From the NCBI RefSeq assembly GCF_037072025.1, contig NZ_JAXHDD010000002.1, positions 62,001-126,000 of the forward strand: 64,000 nucleotides of DNA, given 5' to 3'. Every line of letters starts with the position of its first letter. Position 1 is the stretch's first letter. The position numbers were made by a program, and so were the translations under genes. Below, one piece after another: positions 43,378 to 51,437 of this stretch. The DNA is from Pseudogracilibacillus sp037072025 (GTDB lineage Bacteria > Bacillota > Bacilli > Bacillales > Amphibacillaceae). Under the pieces are notes generated by a model, which did no database searches, was not told where the DNA came from, and saw only the letters and a program-made list of their open reading frames with translations.

Positions 43378-44059
43378 CTTTATAATTATAGCTTTAGTTA
43401 TTATTGGAACAATTATCGCTTATTTATTTGCTAAATGGCTGTATAAAAGAATATACACGCCTTTATTACTCCCTGTTGCTGTCGCTACGTTTGTCATCAT
43501 TATTTTTCTAATTATTTTTAATATATCTTATGACACATATATGATTGGTGGAGAATGGATCAATGCATTCTTAGGACCGGCTGTAGTCGCTTTGGCTTTC
43601 CCTCTTTACCAAAACCGGGAGATATTAAAAAAACTGTTAGCTCCCTTGCTAGTTGGTTCGGTTGTTGGATCATTTATTGGGGTGATAACTGGTGCTTTGT
43701 TGACCAAGGTTCTCGGATTTAATGAAGAGATGATATACTCGATTACACCAAAATCAGTTACAACACCTGTTGCAATGGATATTAGTGCTTCTTTAGGCGG
43801 GATTGATTCGTTAGCAGCAGTTTTTGTGATGATAGCGGGAATATCTGGGGCTATGTTTAGTACATATGTATTTAACGTTTCTCGGTTAACAAATCCAGTC
43901 GGTCGTGGTGTCGGGTTGGGATCTGCTTCACATGCCGTTGGAACAGCTAAAGCGCTGGAAAATAGCCAATTGGAGGGATCCATTAGTACGATTTCTATGA
44001 TATTGAGTGCGGTGTTTGTTTCTGTCATTACGCCGTTTGTAAGTTTACTTTTCATATAA
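43370..44059 (+). CDS. CidB/LrgB-family membrane protein
   Basis: A 229-residue polytopic membrane protein with the LrgB features YKRIYTPLLLPV, GPAVVALAFPLYQNREIL, TPKSVTTPVAMDIS and GLGSASHAVGTAKAL. ATG 43370 follows AAAGGG inside the CidA/LrgA gene. Together the two genes form the standard cid/lrg pair. No LytTR or LysR regulator gene is adjacent. Confidence 0.88.
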   Translation: MNDFIIIALVIIGTIIAYLFAKWLYKRIYTPLLLPVAVATFVIIIFLIIFNISYDTYMIGGEWINAFLGPAVVALAFPLYQNREILKKLLAPLLVGSVVGSFIGVITGALLTKVLGFNEEMIYSITPKSVTTPVAMDISASLGGIDSLAAVFVMIAGISGAMFSTYVFNVSRLTNPVGRGVGLGSASHAVGTAKALENSQLEGSISTISMILSAVFVSVITPFVSLLFI

Positions 44060-44096
44060 AAAACAACTGGCATAGATTCATACCAGTTGTTTTTTC
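44058..44096. terminator. Bidirectional terminator between the convergent lrgB-like and NDH-2-like genes
   Basis: AAAAAACAACTGG and CCAGTTGTTTTTTC form the stem, with A/T runs on both sides. Confidence 0.85.
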
Positions 44097-44101
44097 TGTT
44101 T

Positions 44102-45163
44102 TTAGTGACGCTTTTGCAACCAAAGTACACCAGATTTTGTAAGACGTGGAAGCAGTCCAGTTATGGATTGGGAGAACATGCTTCCAAATCCATCCGATTT
44201 CCCTAGAGATCCTAGTGTTCCCCGTAACCTTATTTCTTTTGGTTCTTTTGGCTGTTTTCCGTCTAAAATATCTTCTAGAATAACTGCAACTTGCTCTCCT
44301 TGTTGACCAGCCAATTGTCCACTAGGTGAATAATGGGAAGAAGCATTATCACCAATTACATAAATATTTTCATTTCCTGGCACTTGGAAAAATTTATTGA
44401 CAACAATTTTATTTTGATTATCTTTTTGAAAAGGTAATTCTCTTACTATACGGTGTGGTTGAACTCCTGCCGTCCAAATTGTAACATCGTTTACATAACA
44501 AATACCGTTATTACACACACCATCTTTTTCAACATATTCTACATTAGCATGATGCAGCACTTCGACATCATTTTTAACAAACCAATCGGCGACATGTGCT
44601 TGAATTTTAGGATCAAATGCACGCAAGACAGACCCACCTCTATCTAATAAGCGAATATTTAAATCGGGTCTACTCTCCCTGATTTCTGAAGCTACCTCAA
44701 TACCACTTAGTCCTGCACCAACAACTGAAACTTTACCATAGGCACCTAGATTACCGACAGCGAGTCCAGCATGTCTAGCTTTTGAAAAACTTTGTACACT
44801 TTCTGTATATTCTTCTGCACCTTCAATTCCATGATAAGCATCTTCACAGCCTAAAGCGATCACCAAATAGTCATAGGTAACAATCGTGCTTTTATCCCTA
44901 AAATAAACTTCTTGCTTTTCATAATTAATTGATCTAATATCTCCGAATTCATAATGCACTTGATCATGGACAGGAAATTCTGTTCTAACATTTATATCTG
45001 CTGCTGTTCCTGCTACAATCGTATGAAATTCTGTTTTATAAGAATGATACGGATTTTTATCAATTACAATTAGTTGTACGTCTTCTGGTAAAGCAGTACC
45101 CAAAAGTCCTGTCAATACTTTTATCCCACCGTATCCTCCGCCTAATATGACTAACTTTTTCAT
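44102..45163 (-). CDS. NDH-2-like FAD-dependent pyridine nucleotide oxidoreductase (YutJ-like)
   Basis: A 353-residue two-dinucleotide-fold flavoprotein: FAD-binding VILGGGYGGI at the N-terminus, NADH-binding VSVVGAGLSGIEVA at about residue 165, and NIYVIGDNAS at the FAD ribityl site. It resembles B. subtilis YutJ and type II NADH dehydrogenases, which pass electrons from NADH to quinone at the membrane face. It is shorter than the ~390-400 residues of Ndh proper, and no C-terminal membrane helix is evident. Confidence 0.83.
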   Translation of the reverse strand: MKKLVILGGGYGGIKVLTGLLGTALPEDVQLIVIDKNPYHSYKTEFHTIVAGTAADINVRTEFPVHDQVHYEFGDIRSINYEKQEVYFRDKSTIVTYDYLVIALGCEDAYHGIEGAEEYTESVQSFSKARHAGLAVGNLGAYGKVSVVGAGLSGIEVASEIRESRPDLNIRLLDRGGSVLRAFDPKIQAHVADWFVKNDVEVLHHANVEYVEKDGVCNNGICYVNDVTIWTAGVQPHRIVRELPFQKDNQNKIVVNKFFQVPGNENIYVIGDNASSHYSPSGQLAGQQGEQVAVILEDILDGKQPKEPKEIRLRGTLGSLGKSDGFGSMFSQSITGLLPRLTKSGVLWLQKRH

Positions 45164-45268
45164 AATAAGACCTCCGCATTATTTTGCCTGAAAATCTCGC
45201 CTTTCCTACTTTTAAGATTACCAAATTCGTAAAGAAAAAACTAGAAAAAGTATATCAACTAATAATCA

Positions 45269-46504
45269 TCAACTGTACCATTCGGCTACTTTTTCGTCTT
45301 TAGGAAGTAAGTATGTTAAAAATCCTAGTAATGGTAATAAAGAAACAAATATCATCGTTGGAAATAGACCAATCCAGTCGATAAGGGATCCAAGTGCAAC
45401 TGATCCGATGGCGCCCATCCCAAATGCTAGACCGACAATGAGTCCAGACATTGTACCTATTTTCCCTGGTACTAATTCCTGTGCATATACGACCGTTACG
45501 GAAAAGCTCGACATAATAAAAAGTCCGACTAAGCTTAATAGACCAATAGCGATTATTTGATTTACATAAGGCAATAAAATAGCTAATGGAGCAGGTATAA
45601 TATACGAGAAAAGAATAACATTCCGCTTTCCGAAACGATCTGCTAAAGGACCACCGATAAATGTACCAACAGCACCCATAAATAAAAAGGTAAACGTATA
45701 AATTTGCGCTTTTGCGATGGTAAGTTCATAGGAATCAATTGCGTAAAATGCATAGAAATTAGAAATGGCATTTTGATACCAAGAACGTGCAAACACGATA
45801 AAAATGAGCACGATTAAAGCAAATCTGATTGCTTTTTTTGGTGCTTTGCTGGAGCGATTTTCAAGTTTTCTTTTCTGGTTGGTACTATATGTAATCATTT
45901 GTTTCCTGTACCAATTTGCAATATAAAATAAAAATAAGACTGCTAGTCCTGCCACTAAAGTAAACCAAATGGCACCGAACTGACCAAGAGGAACAAGGAC
46001 AAGTGCGGTAATGAGCGGAGCTAACGCTTGTCCTGTATTACCGCCAACTTGGAAAATGCTTTGTGACAGTCCCCTTCTTGGACCAGCCGCTAAAAAGGCA
46101 ACCCTCGATCCTTCTGGATGAAATGTTGCCGAACCAATTCCAATAAAAAAAACACTGATTAAGATCATGACAAAGTTCGGTGCAAAAGCCAGTCCGAGCA
46201 TTCCAACCATACTAAAAGAAAGACCGATCGGTAATGCATATGGCATTGGGCGTTTATCAGTATACATCCCTATTACAGGTTGCATGACAGAAGCTACCAT
46301 ATTTAACGTAAAAGCAATTAAACCAAGTTGGGTAAAAGTCAATCCTAATGATTGCTCCAATATAGGAAACATAGCAGGAATTACCGATTGCAGAGAATCA
46401 TTTAATAAGTGACACATTCCAATTATAAAGAGGATCGAATAAACAGTTTTGTTTTCACTCTTCCCAATAAACTGTTTCGATTGTGACTTTGTAGTTGTAT
46501 TCAT
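45269..46504 (-). CDS. MFS transporter, fosmidomycin-resistance (Fsr) type
   Basis: A 411-residue, 12-helix major facilitator. The sequence HLLNDSLQSVIPAMFPILEQ near the start, GSATFHPEGSRVAF and SIFQVGGNTGQALAPLI are typical of the Fsr-like group of drug exporters. The substrate is unknown. ATG 46504 follows AAAGAAGG. Monocistronic, divergent from rlmN. Confidence 0.85.
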   Translation of the reverse strand: MNTTTKSQSKQFIGKSENKTVYSILFIIGMCHLLNDSLQSVIPAMFPILEQSLGLTFTQLGLIAFTLNMVASVMQPVIGMYTDKRPMPYALPIGLSFSMVGMLGLAFAPNFVMILISVFFIGIGSATFHPEGSRVAFLAAGPRRGLSQSIFQVGGNTGQALAPLITALVLVPLGQFGAIWFTLVAGLAVLFLFYIANWYRKQMITYSTNQKRKLENRSSKAPKKAIRFALIVLIFIVFARSWYQNAISNFYAFYAIDSYELTIAKAQIYTFTFLFMGAVGTFIGGPLADRFGKRNVILFSYIIPAPLAILLPYVNQIIAIGLLSLVGLFIMSSFSVTVVYAQELVPGKIGTMSGLIVGLAFGMGAIGSVALGSLIDWIGLFPTMIFVSLLPLLGFLTYLLPKDEKVAEWYS

Positions 46505-46707
46505 AATCAGCCTTCTTTCAGATGAGTCGTTGCATTATGAAATATATCATATTTGTCACGTTTTTGTCACTTTTTGTTTTTGTTTATTTATTTGTCGATA
46601 TATATAGAGGAAAAGATTGAATAAATAAGGTATTTTATCGATCCTTGATGTGGTATGATGTTATGGGAGCAGTTTTAAGATATTTATAAAAGAGGGTTAA
46701 AAAAGTA

Positions 46708-47772
46708 ATGAATAATTCAATATATAGTCTCACCTTTGATCAGCTTACCAATTGGTTAGTTGAGTCAGGTGAAAAAAAGTTTCGAGCAGAGCAGATTTGG
46801 GACTGGTTATATAAAAAACGAGTAACACGTTTTGAAGATATGAAAAACTTGAATAAAAGTTGCCTCGAACTATTAGAAGAGAACTTTATCATCCAATCAA
46901 TGGATGTCGAATTACAACAAGAATCTGCAGATGGTACGATTAAATTTTTGTTTAAGTTAACAGACGGGAATTTAATTGAGACAGTGATGATGCGTCATCA
47001 TTACGGTCTATCTGTTTGTGTAACGACACAAGTTGGCTGTAATATAGGATGCACGTTTTGTGCAAGTGGTATTTTAGCAAAAAATCGTGACCTAACTGGC
47101 GGAGAAATTGTCGAACAAATTATGAAGGTACAGATGTTTTTAGATGAACGTAAGAAAGACGAACGTGTAAGTCATATTGTTGTGATGGGGATTGGCGAAC
47201 CTTTTGATAACTTTACAAACCTCGTCAATTTTTTAAATGTAGTAAATGACCAAAAAGGATTGTCGATTGGTGCAAGGCATATTACTGTATCAACAAGTGG
47301 ACTTGCACATAAAATATATGAGTTTGCCGACCTTGGGCTTCAAGTTAATTTAGCTATCTCATTACATGCACCAAATGATGATCTAAGAACAAGTATTATG
47401 AAAATAAACCGCGCATTTCCAATAAAAAAATTAATGGATGCCATCGATTATTATTTAGATAAGAAGAATCGTCGAATTACGTTTGAGTATATTTTGCTAA
47501 AAGAAGTGAACGATGATAAAGAACATGCAGTGGAACTTGCAAATCTACTGCATAATAAACGTCATTTATCTTATGTGAACCTAATTCCGTATAACCCAGT
47601 TAATGAACATATTCAATATGAGCGTAGTACTCCAGAAGCGATACAAACTTTTGAAGAAATACTCCAGACACGAGGAATTAATTGTGGAGTACGATTAGAA
47701 CAAGGAACAGATATCGATGCGGCTTGTGGGCAATTACGTAGTAAACAAATGAATAAACGAAATGCAGGGTAA
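46708..47772 (+). CDS. rlmN: RlmN-type 23S rRNA (adenine-C2)-methyltransferase
   Basis: A 354-residue radical-SAM enzyme with the cluster motif GCTFCASG (CxxxCxxC counted from CNIGCTFC), the methyl-carrying Cys region near the C-terminus (DIDAACGQL) and the GIGEPFDN SAM motif. RlmN methylates C2 of A2503 in 23S rRNA and some tRNAs. The VMMRHHYGLSVCVTTQVGC stretch is RlmN-like rather than Cfr-like, so no antibiotic-resistance role is implied. ATG after AGAGGG. Confidence 0.9.
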   Translation: MNNSIYSLTFDQLTNWLVESGEKKFRAEQIWDWLYKKRVTRFEDMKNLNKSCLELLEENFIIQSMDVELQQESADGTIKFLFKLTDGNLIETVMMRHHYGLSVCVTTQVGCNIGCTFCASGILAKNRDLTGGEIVEQIMKVQMFLDERKKDERVSHIVVMGIGEPFDNFTNLVNFLNVVNDQKGLSIGARHITVSTSGLAHKIYEFADLGLQVNLAISLHAPNDDLRTSIMKINRAFPIKKLMDAIDYYLDKKNRRITFEYILLKEVNDDKEHAVELANLLHNKRHLSYVNLIPYNPVNEHIQYERSTPEAIQTFEEILQTRGINCGVRLEQGTDIDAACGQLRSKQMNKRNAG

Positions 47773-47784
47773 CTGTAATTCAAC

Positions 47785-47829
47785 AAAAATCTATTGTATT
47801 CGCTTATTGCGGGTGGAATAGATTTTTTG
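47785..47829 (+). terminator. Terminator after rlmN
   Basis: AAAAATCTATT and AATAGATTTTTTG pair across a 21-nt loop, followed by a T-rich tract. Confidence 0.75.
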
Positions 47830-47841
47830 TTTTTTCTCACG

Positions 47842-47985
47842 TCGCCGATAAATTCATCAAACCCGAACCCGCCGATAAATTTGTAAAACCGCCGTTATAT
47901 TCATCGAACCTTTTAAGCCGATAAAATTTTGGATTCGCCGTTATATTCAAAAAAACGCCGAATTATTACCGAAAGATTGCACAAG
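47842..47985. repeat. Degenerate tandem repeat, unit about 20-27 bp
   Basis: Six imperfect units begin with (C)GCCGATAAATTCAT or CGCCGTTATATTCAT and variants (about 47844, 47872, 47893, 47919, 47938 and 47958), separated by variable AC-rich tails. No ORF runs through it. It is too irregular for a CRISPR array. Confidence 0.6.
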
Positions 47986-48065
47986 CGCTGCTGATTTATT
48001 TTATTGCTGATGAAGAGAATTTGGGTTTATTACTAGACTAATCCAAAGATAATTTACTTAGGGGA

Positions 48066-48446
48066 TTAGCTATCCCCTTCTTGTAACTTTTTTTCTAATA
48101 CGGGCTTTAGTTCATCATCAAGTGTTTCGTCTGCCATTTTTACTTTTGCTCGATAGGCAGCACGAAGTACGAGATGCCCGGATACAGGTGCGGTCATGAA
48201 CACGAAAACAATACCGAGGATAAGTCGTATGCTCATAAACCCTTCACCAAGCCATACATAAATAAACGTACCGACCAATGTAATAAGTACTGCTAAGGTT
48301 GTCGTTTTTGTAGCTGCATGAGCGCGAGTATAAACATCGTTAAATCGGATAATGCCAATGGCACTGATTACACTAATAATGCTACCAAGTAATATTAAAA
48401 GAGCCGCAATAAGTTCAAAGATCTCGTTTCCGTTCAATGATGACAC
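48066..48446 (-). CDS. mrpG: MrpG, Na+/H+ antiporter subunit G
   Basis: A 126-residue subunit with three membrane helices and a long charged C-terminal tail. It shows the MnhG/PhaG features GSIISVISAIGIIRFNDVYT and RAHAATKTTTLAVL. It is the last gene of the seven-gene Mrp operon, overlapping mrpF by 32 bp. The complex exports Na+ in exchange for H+ and supports pH and salt tolerance. Confidence 0.92.
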   Translation of the reverse strand: MSSLNGNEIFELIAALLILLGSIISVISAIGIIRFNDVYTRAHAATKTTTLAVLITLVGTFIYVWLGEGFMSIRLILGIVFVFMTAPVSGHLVLRAAYRAKVKMADETLDDELKPVLEKKLQEGDS

Positions 48447-48699
48447 CTCTTTCTAGAAATTTAGAAAAAGAAATAGTACTTATAAAAGCAAGTATTCCTA
48501 AAACGAGAATAACATCATAAAAAGCACGAGTTTGAAAAAGGATCGAGATAATAGCCATCGATGAAATTAAATTAACCCCAAAAACATCCATTGCGAGAAC
48601 TCGATCGGGGAATGTGGGACCAATTAGTATACGTAAAAATGTGATTGAAATTGCGATCCCGAATAAGACTAAAGATATAGTAAGTATAGTTTCAATCAT
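48415..48699 (-). CDS. mrpF: MrpF, Na+/H+ antiporter subunit F
   Basis: A 94-residue three-helix subunit with the conserved RILIGPTFPDRVLAMDVFG loop. Its ATG overlaps the mrpE stop (TAATG). Part of the same Mrp complex. Confidence 0.92.
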   Translation of the reverse strand: MIETILTISLVLFGIAISITFLRILIGPTFPDRVLAMDVFGVNLISSMAIISILFQTRAFYDVILVLGILAFISTISFSKFLERGVIIERKRDL

Positions 48700-49181
48700 T
48701 ATCTCGTTACCTCCATGATTGCTTTTTCAAACACTTTTAATGAACGTTCTAAATCACTTTTATATCTTTTTATATCCATTGCATGAATGTAAAATACATT
48801 TCCTTCTTCATTTACTTCCATCACGACAGAACCAGGGGTAAGTGTAAGTAGAAGAGCAAGCGTTGTTACTTCCCGGTCACTATGCAAAATGGTTTTGTAT
48901 TTAAAAATACCTGGTTCAATGTCGATTTTGGGACTTAGAATATGTTTAATAACAACGACACTAGATTGCAAAATTTCAGAAATGAAGATAAGAATCAACT
49001 TTATTACAGATATAACACGTCGTAAATAAAACTGACCACCAAAAAAACGCCGCATAATCCAGACGATGAAACTACCGATGATAAAACCGGTCATAACCGT
49101 TTGAATTCGAAGAACAGTCTCATCTTTTAATAAGACCCATAGAACCATAATAAATAAATTTAATAAAAATTGTTCCGCCAC
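48699..49181 (-). CDS. mrpE: MrpE, Na+/H+ antiporter subunit E
   Basis: A 160-residue subunit with N-terminal membrane helices and a cytoplasmic domain carrying the conserved TLLTLTPGSVVMEV region. GTG 49181 after GGAGTG gives the usual family length; the upstream in-frame extension overlaps the mrpD end. It is the least conserved Mrp subunit, needed for full complex function. Confidence 0.88.
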   Translation of the reverse strand: MAEQFLLNLFIMVLWVLLKDETVLRIQTVMTGFIIGSFIVWIMRRFFGGQFYLRRVISVIKLILIFISEILQSSVVVIKHILSPKIDIEPGIFKYKTILHSDREVTTLALLLTLTPGSVVMEVNEEGNVFYIHAMDIKRYKSDLERSLKVFEKAIMEVTR

Positions 49182-49196
49182 GTTGTCACACTCCAA

Positions 49197-50681
49197 TCAT
49201 TGTTTATCGGACATAATGGCATCAATATAAATAGAAGGATTTGTTAACGTTTCTGCTGCATTGGAAAGATAAGGCGCGATTCCTTCTGCTCCAAGTCCAA
49301 GTGCAAATGTAATGACAACAAAAAGAGCACTCGGTAGAACAAGCTTTTTATTCAAAGGAATTTCTTCTTCTTCACTGATAATGGTCTCTCCCCAAAAACA
49401 ACTCATGAAAACTCGTAATAAGGAGTATAGTACAACTAAACCAGATGCAAAACTTAGTCCAAGTAATACGTATGATCCCGTCGCAATAGCGGCTTCTCCA
49501 ATGAGAACTTTTCCGAGAAAGCCACTTAACGGTGGAATCCCTGTTAACGATAATAGGGCAATGAAAAACATCCAACCTAAAACAGGGTAATTTCGGATTA
49601 ATCCACTCATTTCATCTAACTTTTCTGTCTTCGTTAAGTAAATCATTGTTCCAGCTAATAAAAACAGCAATGCTTTTAGAAACATATCGTGAATTAAATA
49701 AAATATAGCTCCTTCAATCGCTGTAGAAGTCATAATTGCCAGTCCAACTAGAATAAAACCTATCGCAATGACGACATTGTAAGCTACAATTTGTCTAATA
49801 TTCGTATAAGCGACTGCACCTATACAGCCACCGACTATAGTAATACCCGCCATTACTCCAATAATAGTATGTGTAATTTGTTGGTTATGATAAAACAATA
49901 GCGAAAAGACACGGAATAAGGCGTAAACACCTACCTTTGTCAGTAAAGCACCAAATAAAGCTGCAATCGCTGTTGGAGGTGTGCTGTAGGAACCTGGTAG
50001 CCATTGATATAATACTAGTCCACTCTTTAAACTGAATACAATTAGGAATAAAAAGCTAATGACGGTTAATCCTGGCGTCTGTCCTACTTCAGCGATTCTT
50101 TGCGATAAATGCGCCATATTTAGTGTACCTAATGTACCATATAAATAAGCGATAGCGATTAAAAATAAGGAAGAAGATACGACATTGATGGCAATATATT
50201 TTATTGCTTCTTTCAATTGGAGTGTTGAGCCACCTAATGTAATCAGAACATATGAAGCGAGTAACATAACTTCAAACGTAACAAATAAATTAAAAATATC
50301 CCCGGTTAAAAATGAACCATTAACACCGGCAACTAAAAAATTAACGAAGGAATAAAAGTAATATTTCTCTCTTTTTAAACCGATTGTGGGCATCGCATAA
50401 AGAACGCAAATTGCACTAACAATGTTTGTTGTAATAACAAGTAACATAGCGAAAGAATCGGCTACAAACAAAATGCCAAATGGCGGGATCCACCCACCAA
50501 AATCTAATGTAATAATTCCCTCCGATTGTATCCGCTCCAAAATATAAAAACTAATAATAGCATTAACAAGTAAAGACCCAAAAGTAATCCAACGTTGATG
50601 AACAATATATGATCGAAAGAAAACAAGTAATACACCTACAAGCAGAGGGAGCGCCATCGGCAAAACAATCAGGTTACTCAT
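49197..50681 (-). CDS. mrpD: MrpD, Na+/H+ antiporter subunit D
   Basis: A 494-residue protein homologous to the NuoM/NuoN proton-channel subunits of complex I, with about 14 helices. FNLFVTFEVMLLASYVLITL carries the buried Glu, and LFGALLTKVGVYALFR the conserved Lys on the discontinuous helix. It is one of the two ion-translocating subunits. It overlaps mrpC by 8 bp. Confidence 0.93.
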   Translation of the reverse strand: MSNLIVLPMALPLLVGVLLVFFRSYIVHQRWITFGSLLVNAIISFYILERIQSEGIITLDFGGWIPPFGILFVADSFAMLLVITTNIVSAICVLYAMPTIGLKREKYYFYSFVNFLVAGVNGSFLTGDIFNLFVTFEVMLLASYVLITLGGSTLQLKEAIKYIAINVVSSSLFLIAIAYLYGTLGTLNMAHLSQRIAEVGQTPGLTVISFLFLIVFSLKSGLVLYQWLPGSYSTPPTAIAALFGALLTKVGVYALFRVFSLLFYHNQQITHTIIGVMAGITIVGGCIGAVAYTNIRQIVAYNVVIAIGFILVGLAIMTSTAIEGAIFYLIHDMFLKALLFLLAGTMIYLTKTEKLDEMSGLIRNYPVLGWMFFIALLSLTGIPPLSGFLGKVLIGEAAIATGSYVLLGLSFASGLVVLYSLLRVFMSCFWGETIISEEEEIPLNKKLVLPSALFVVITFALGLGAEGIAPYLSNAAETLTNPSIYIDAIMSDKQ

Positions 50682-51015
50682 GACGGTACCCCCGCATCTT
50701 ATTTAAATCATCAGTTTGAGTTCTTTTATAAAGTTGATAGGCAAGCACTAGAAAAAATGCTGTTACGGCAAAGCTTATAACTATGGAAGTTAGTATTAAT
50801 GCTTGCGGCAAGGCATCGACATAAGATGTTTTGTCCTTATCAATAATTGGTACATTTTTTCCTTTAAAGCTTCCCATTGCCATAATAAGTAAATGTACAC
50901 CATGAGTTAATACGGCTGTACCAAGTATCACTCTAATTAAATTTTTAGATAATAGTAAATAAGTTGCAACTGTTACCAAGACCCCTGCAACAATAATAAT
51001 TAATGTTTCCATCAT
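50674..51015 (-). CDS. mrpC: MrpC, Na+/H+ antiporter subunit C
   Basis: A 113-residue three-helix subunit homologous to NuoK. It shows NLIRVILGTAVLTHGVHLLI and DALPQALILTSIVISFAVTAF, the latter with the conserved ALTPQALVLTAIVI-type loop of the family. It overlaps mrpB by one base. Confidence 0.92.
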   Translation of the reverse strand: MMETLIIIVAGVLVTVATYLLLSKNLIRVILGTAVLTHGVHLLIMAMGSFKGKNVPIIDKDKTSYVDALPQALILTSIVISFAVTAFFLVLAYQLYKRTQTDDLNKMRGYRHE

Positions 51016-51437
51016 TACACGTCCTCACTAATACTAAGGATGATTGTTACAACCACTCCCAAGACTGCCAGTGCTACACCAGTCTCAAAAATAGTTACGG
51101 TTGTTAGTTCAGTTGTGCCAAAAAAAGGGAGTTCAAAATAAGCGAAAGACTGTGTTAAGAACGGCTGACCGAACAGAGTAGCACCAAATCCTGTTAATAG
51201 TACAATTGCAGCCCCCGTTGCAGCAACGAGTTTAAAGTCGACAGGAATTCCTTGTTTTATTGTTTCAATATTAAAGGCTAGAAAGAGAAGGACAAGACTC
51301 GATGCGAGTACTAGCCCACCAATAAATCCACCACCAGGTGCGTTGTGTCCTGAGAAAAAAAGATAGAGGGCTAAAGTTAAAATAATGAAGACTACGACTC
51401 TTGTTACAGTCTGTAAAATAACTTCATTAATCTTCAA
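51015..51437 (-). CDS. mrpB: MrpB, Na+/H+ antiporter subunit B
   Basis: A 140-residue four-helix subunit with the MnhB motif SGHNAPGGGFIGGLVLA. It overlaps the mrpA end by 11 bp and shares homology with the C-terminal extension of MrpA-type subunits. Confidence 0.92.
   Translation of the reverse strand: MKINEVILQTVTRVVVFIILTLALYLFFSGHNAPGGGFIGGLVLASSLVLLFLAFNIETIKQGIPVDFKLVAATGAAIVLLTGFGATLFGQPFLTQSFAYFELPFFGTTELTTVTIFETGVALAVLGVVVTIILSISEDV

Noticed and set aside
46708..47772. Cfr-type resistance methyltransferase
   Set aside because: The sequence around the cluster motif (VMMRHHYGLSVCVTTQVGC) and overall pattern fit housekeeping RlmN, not Cfr.
47842..47985. CRISPR array
   Set aside because: Units are irregular in length and sequence, there are no distinct spacers and no cas genes.
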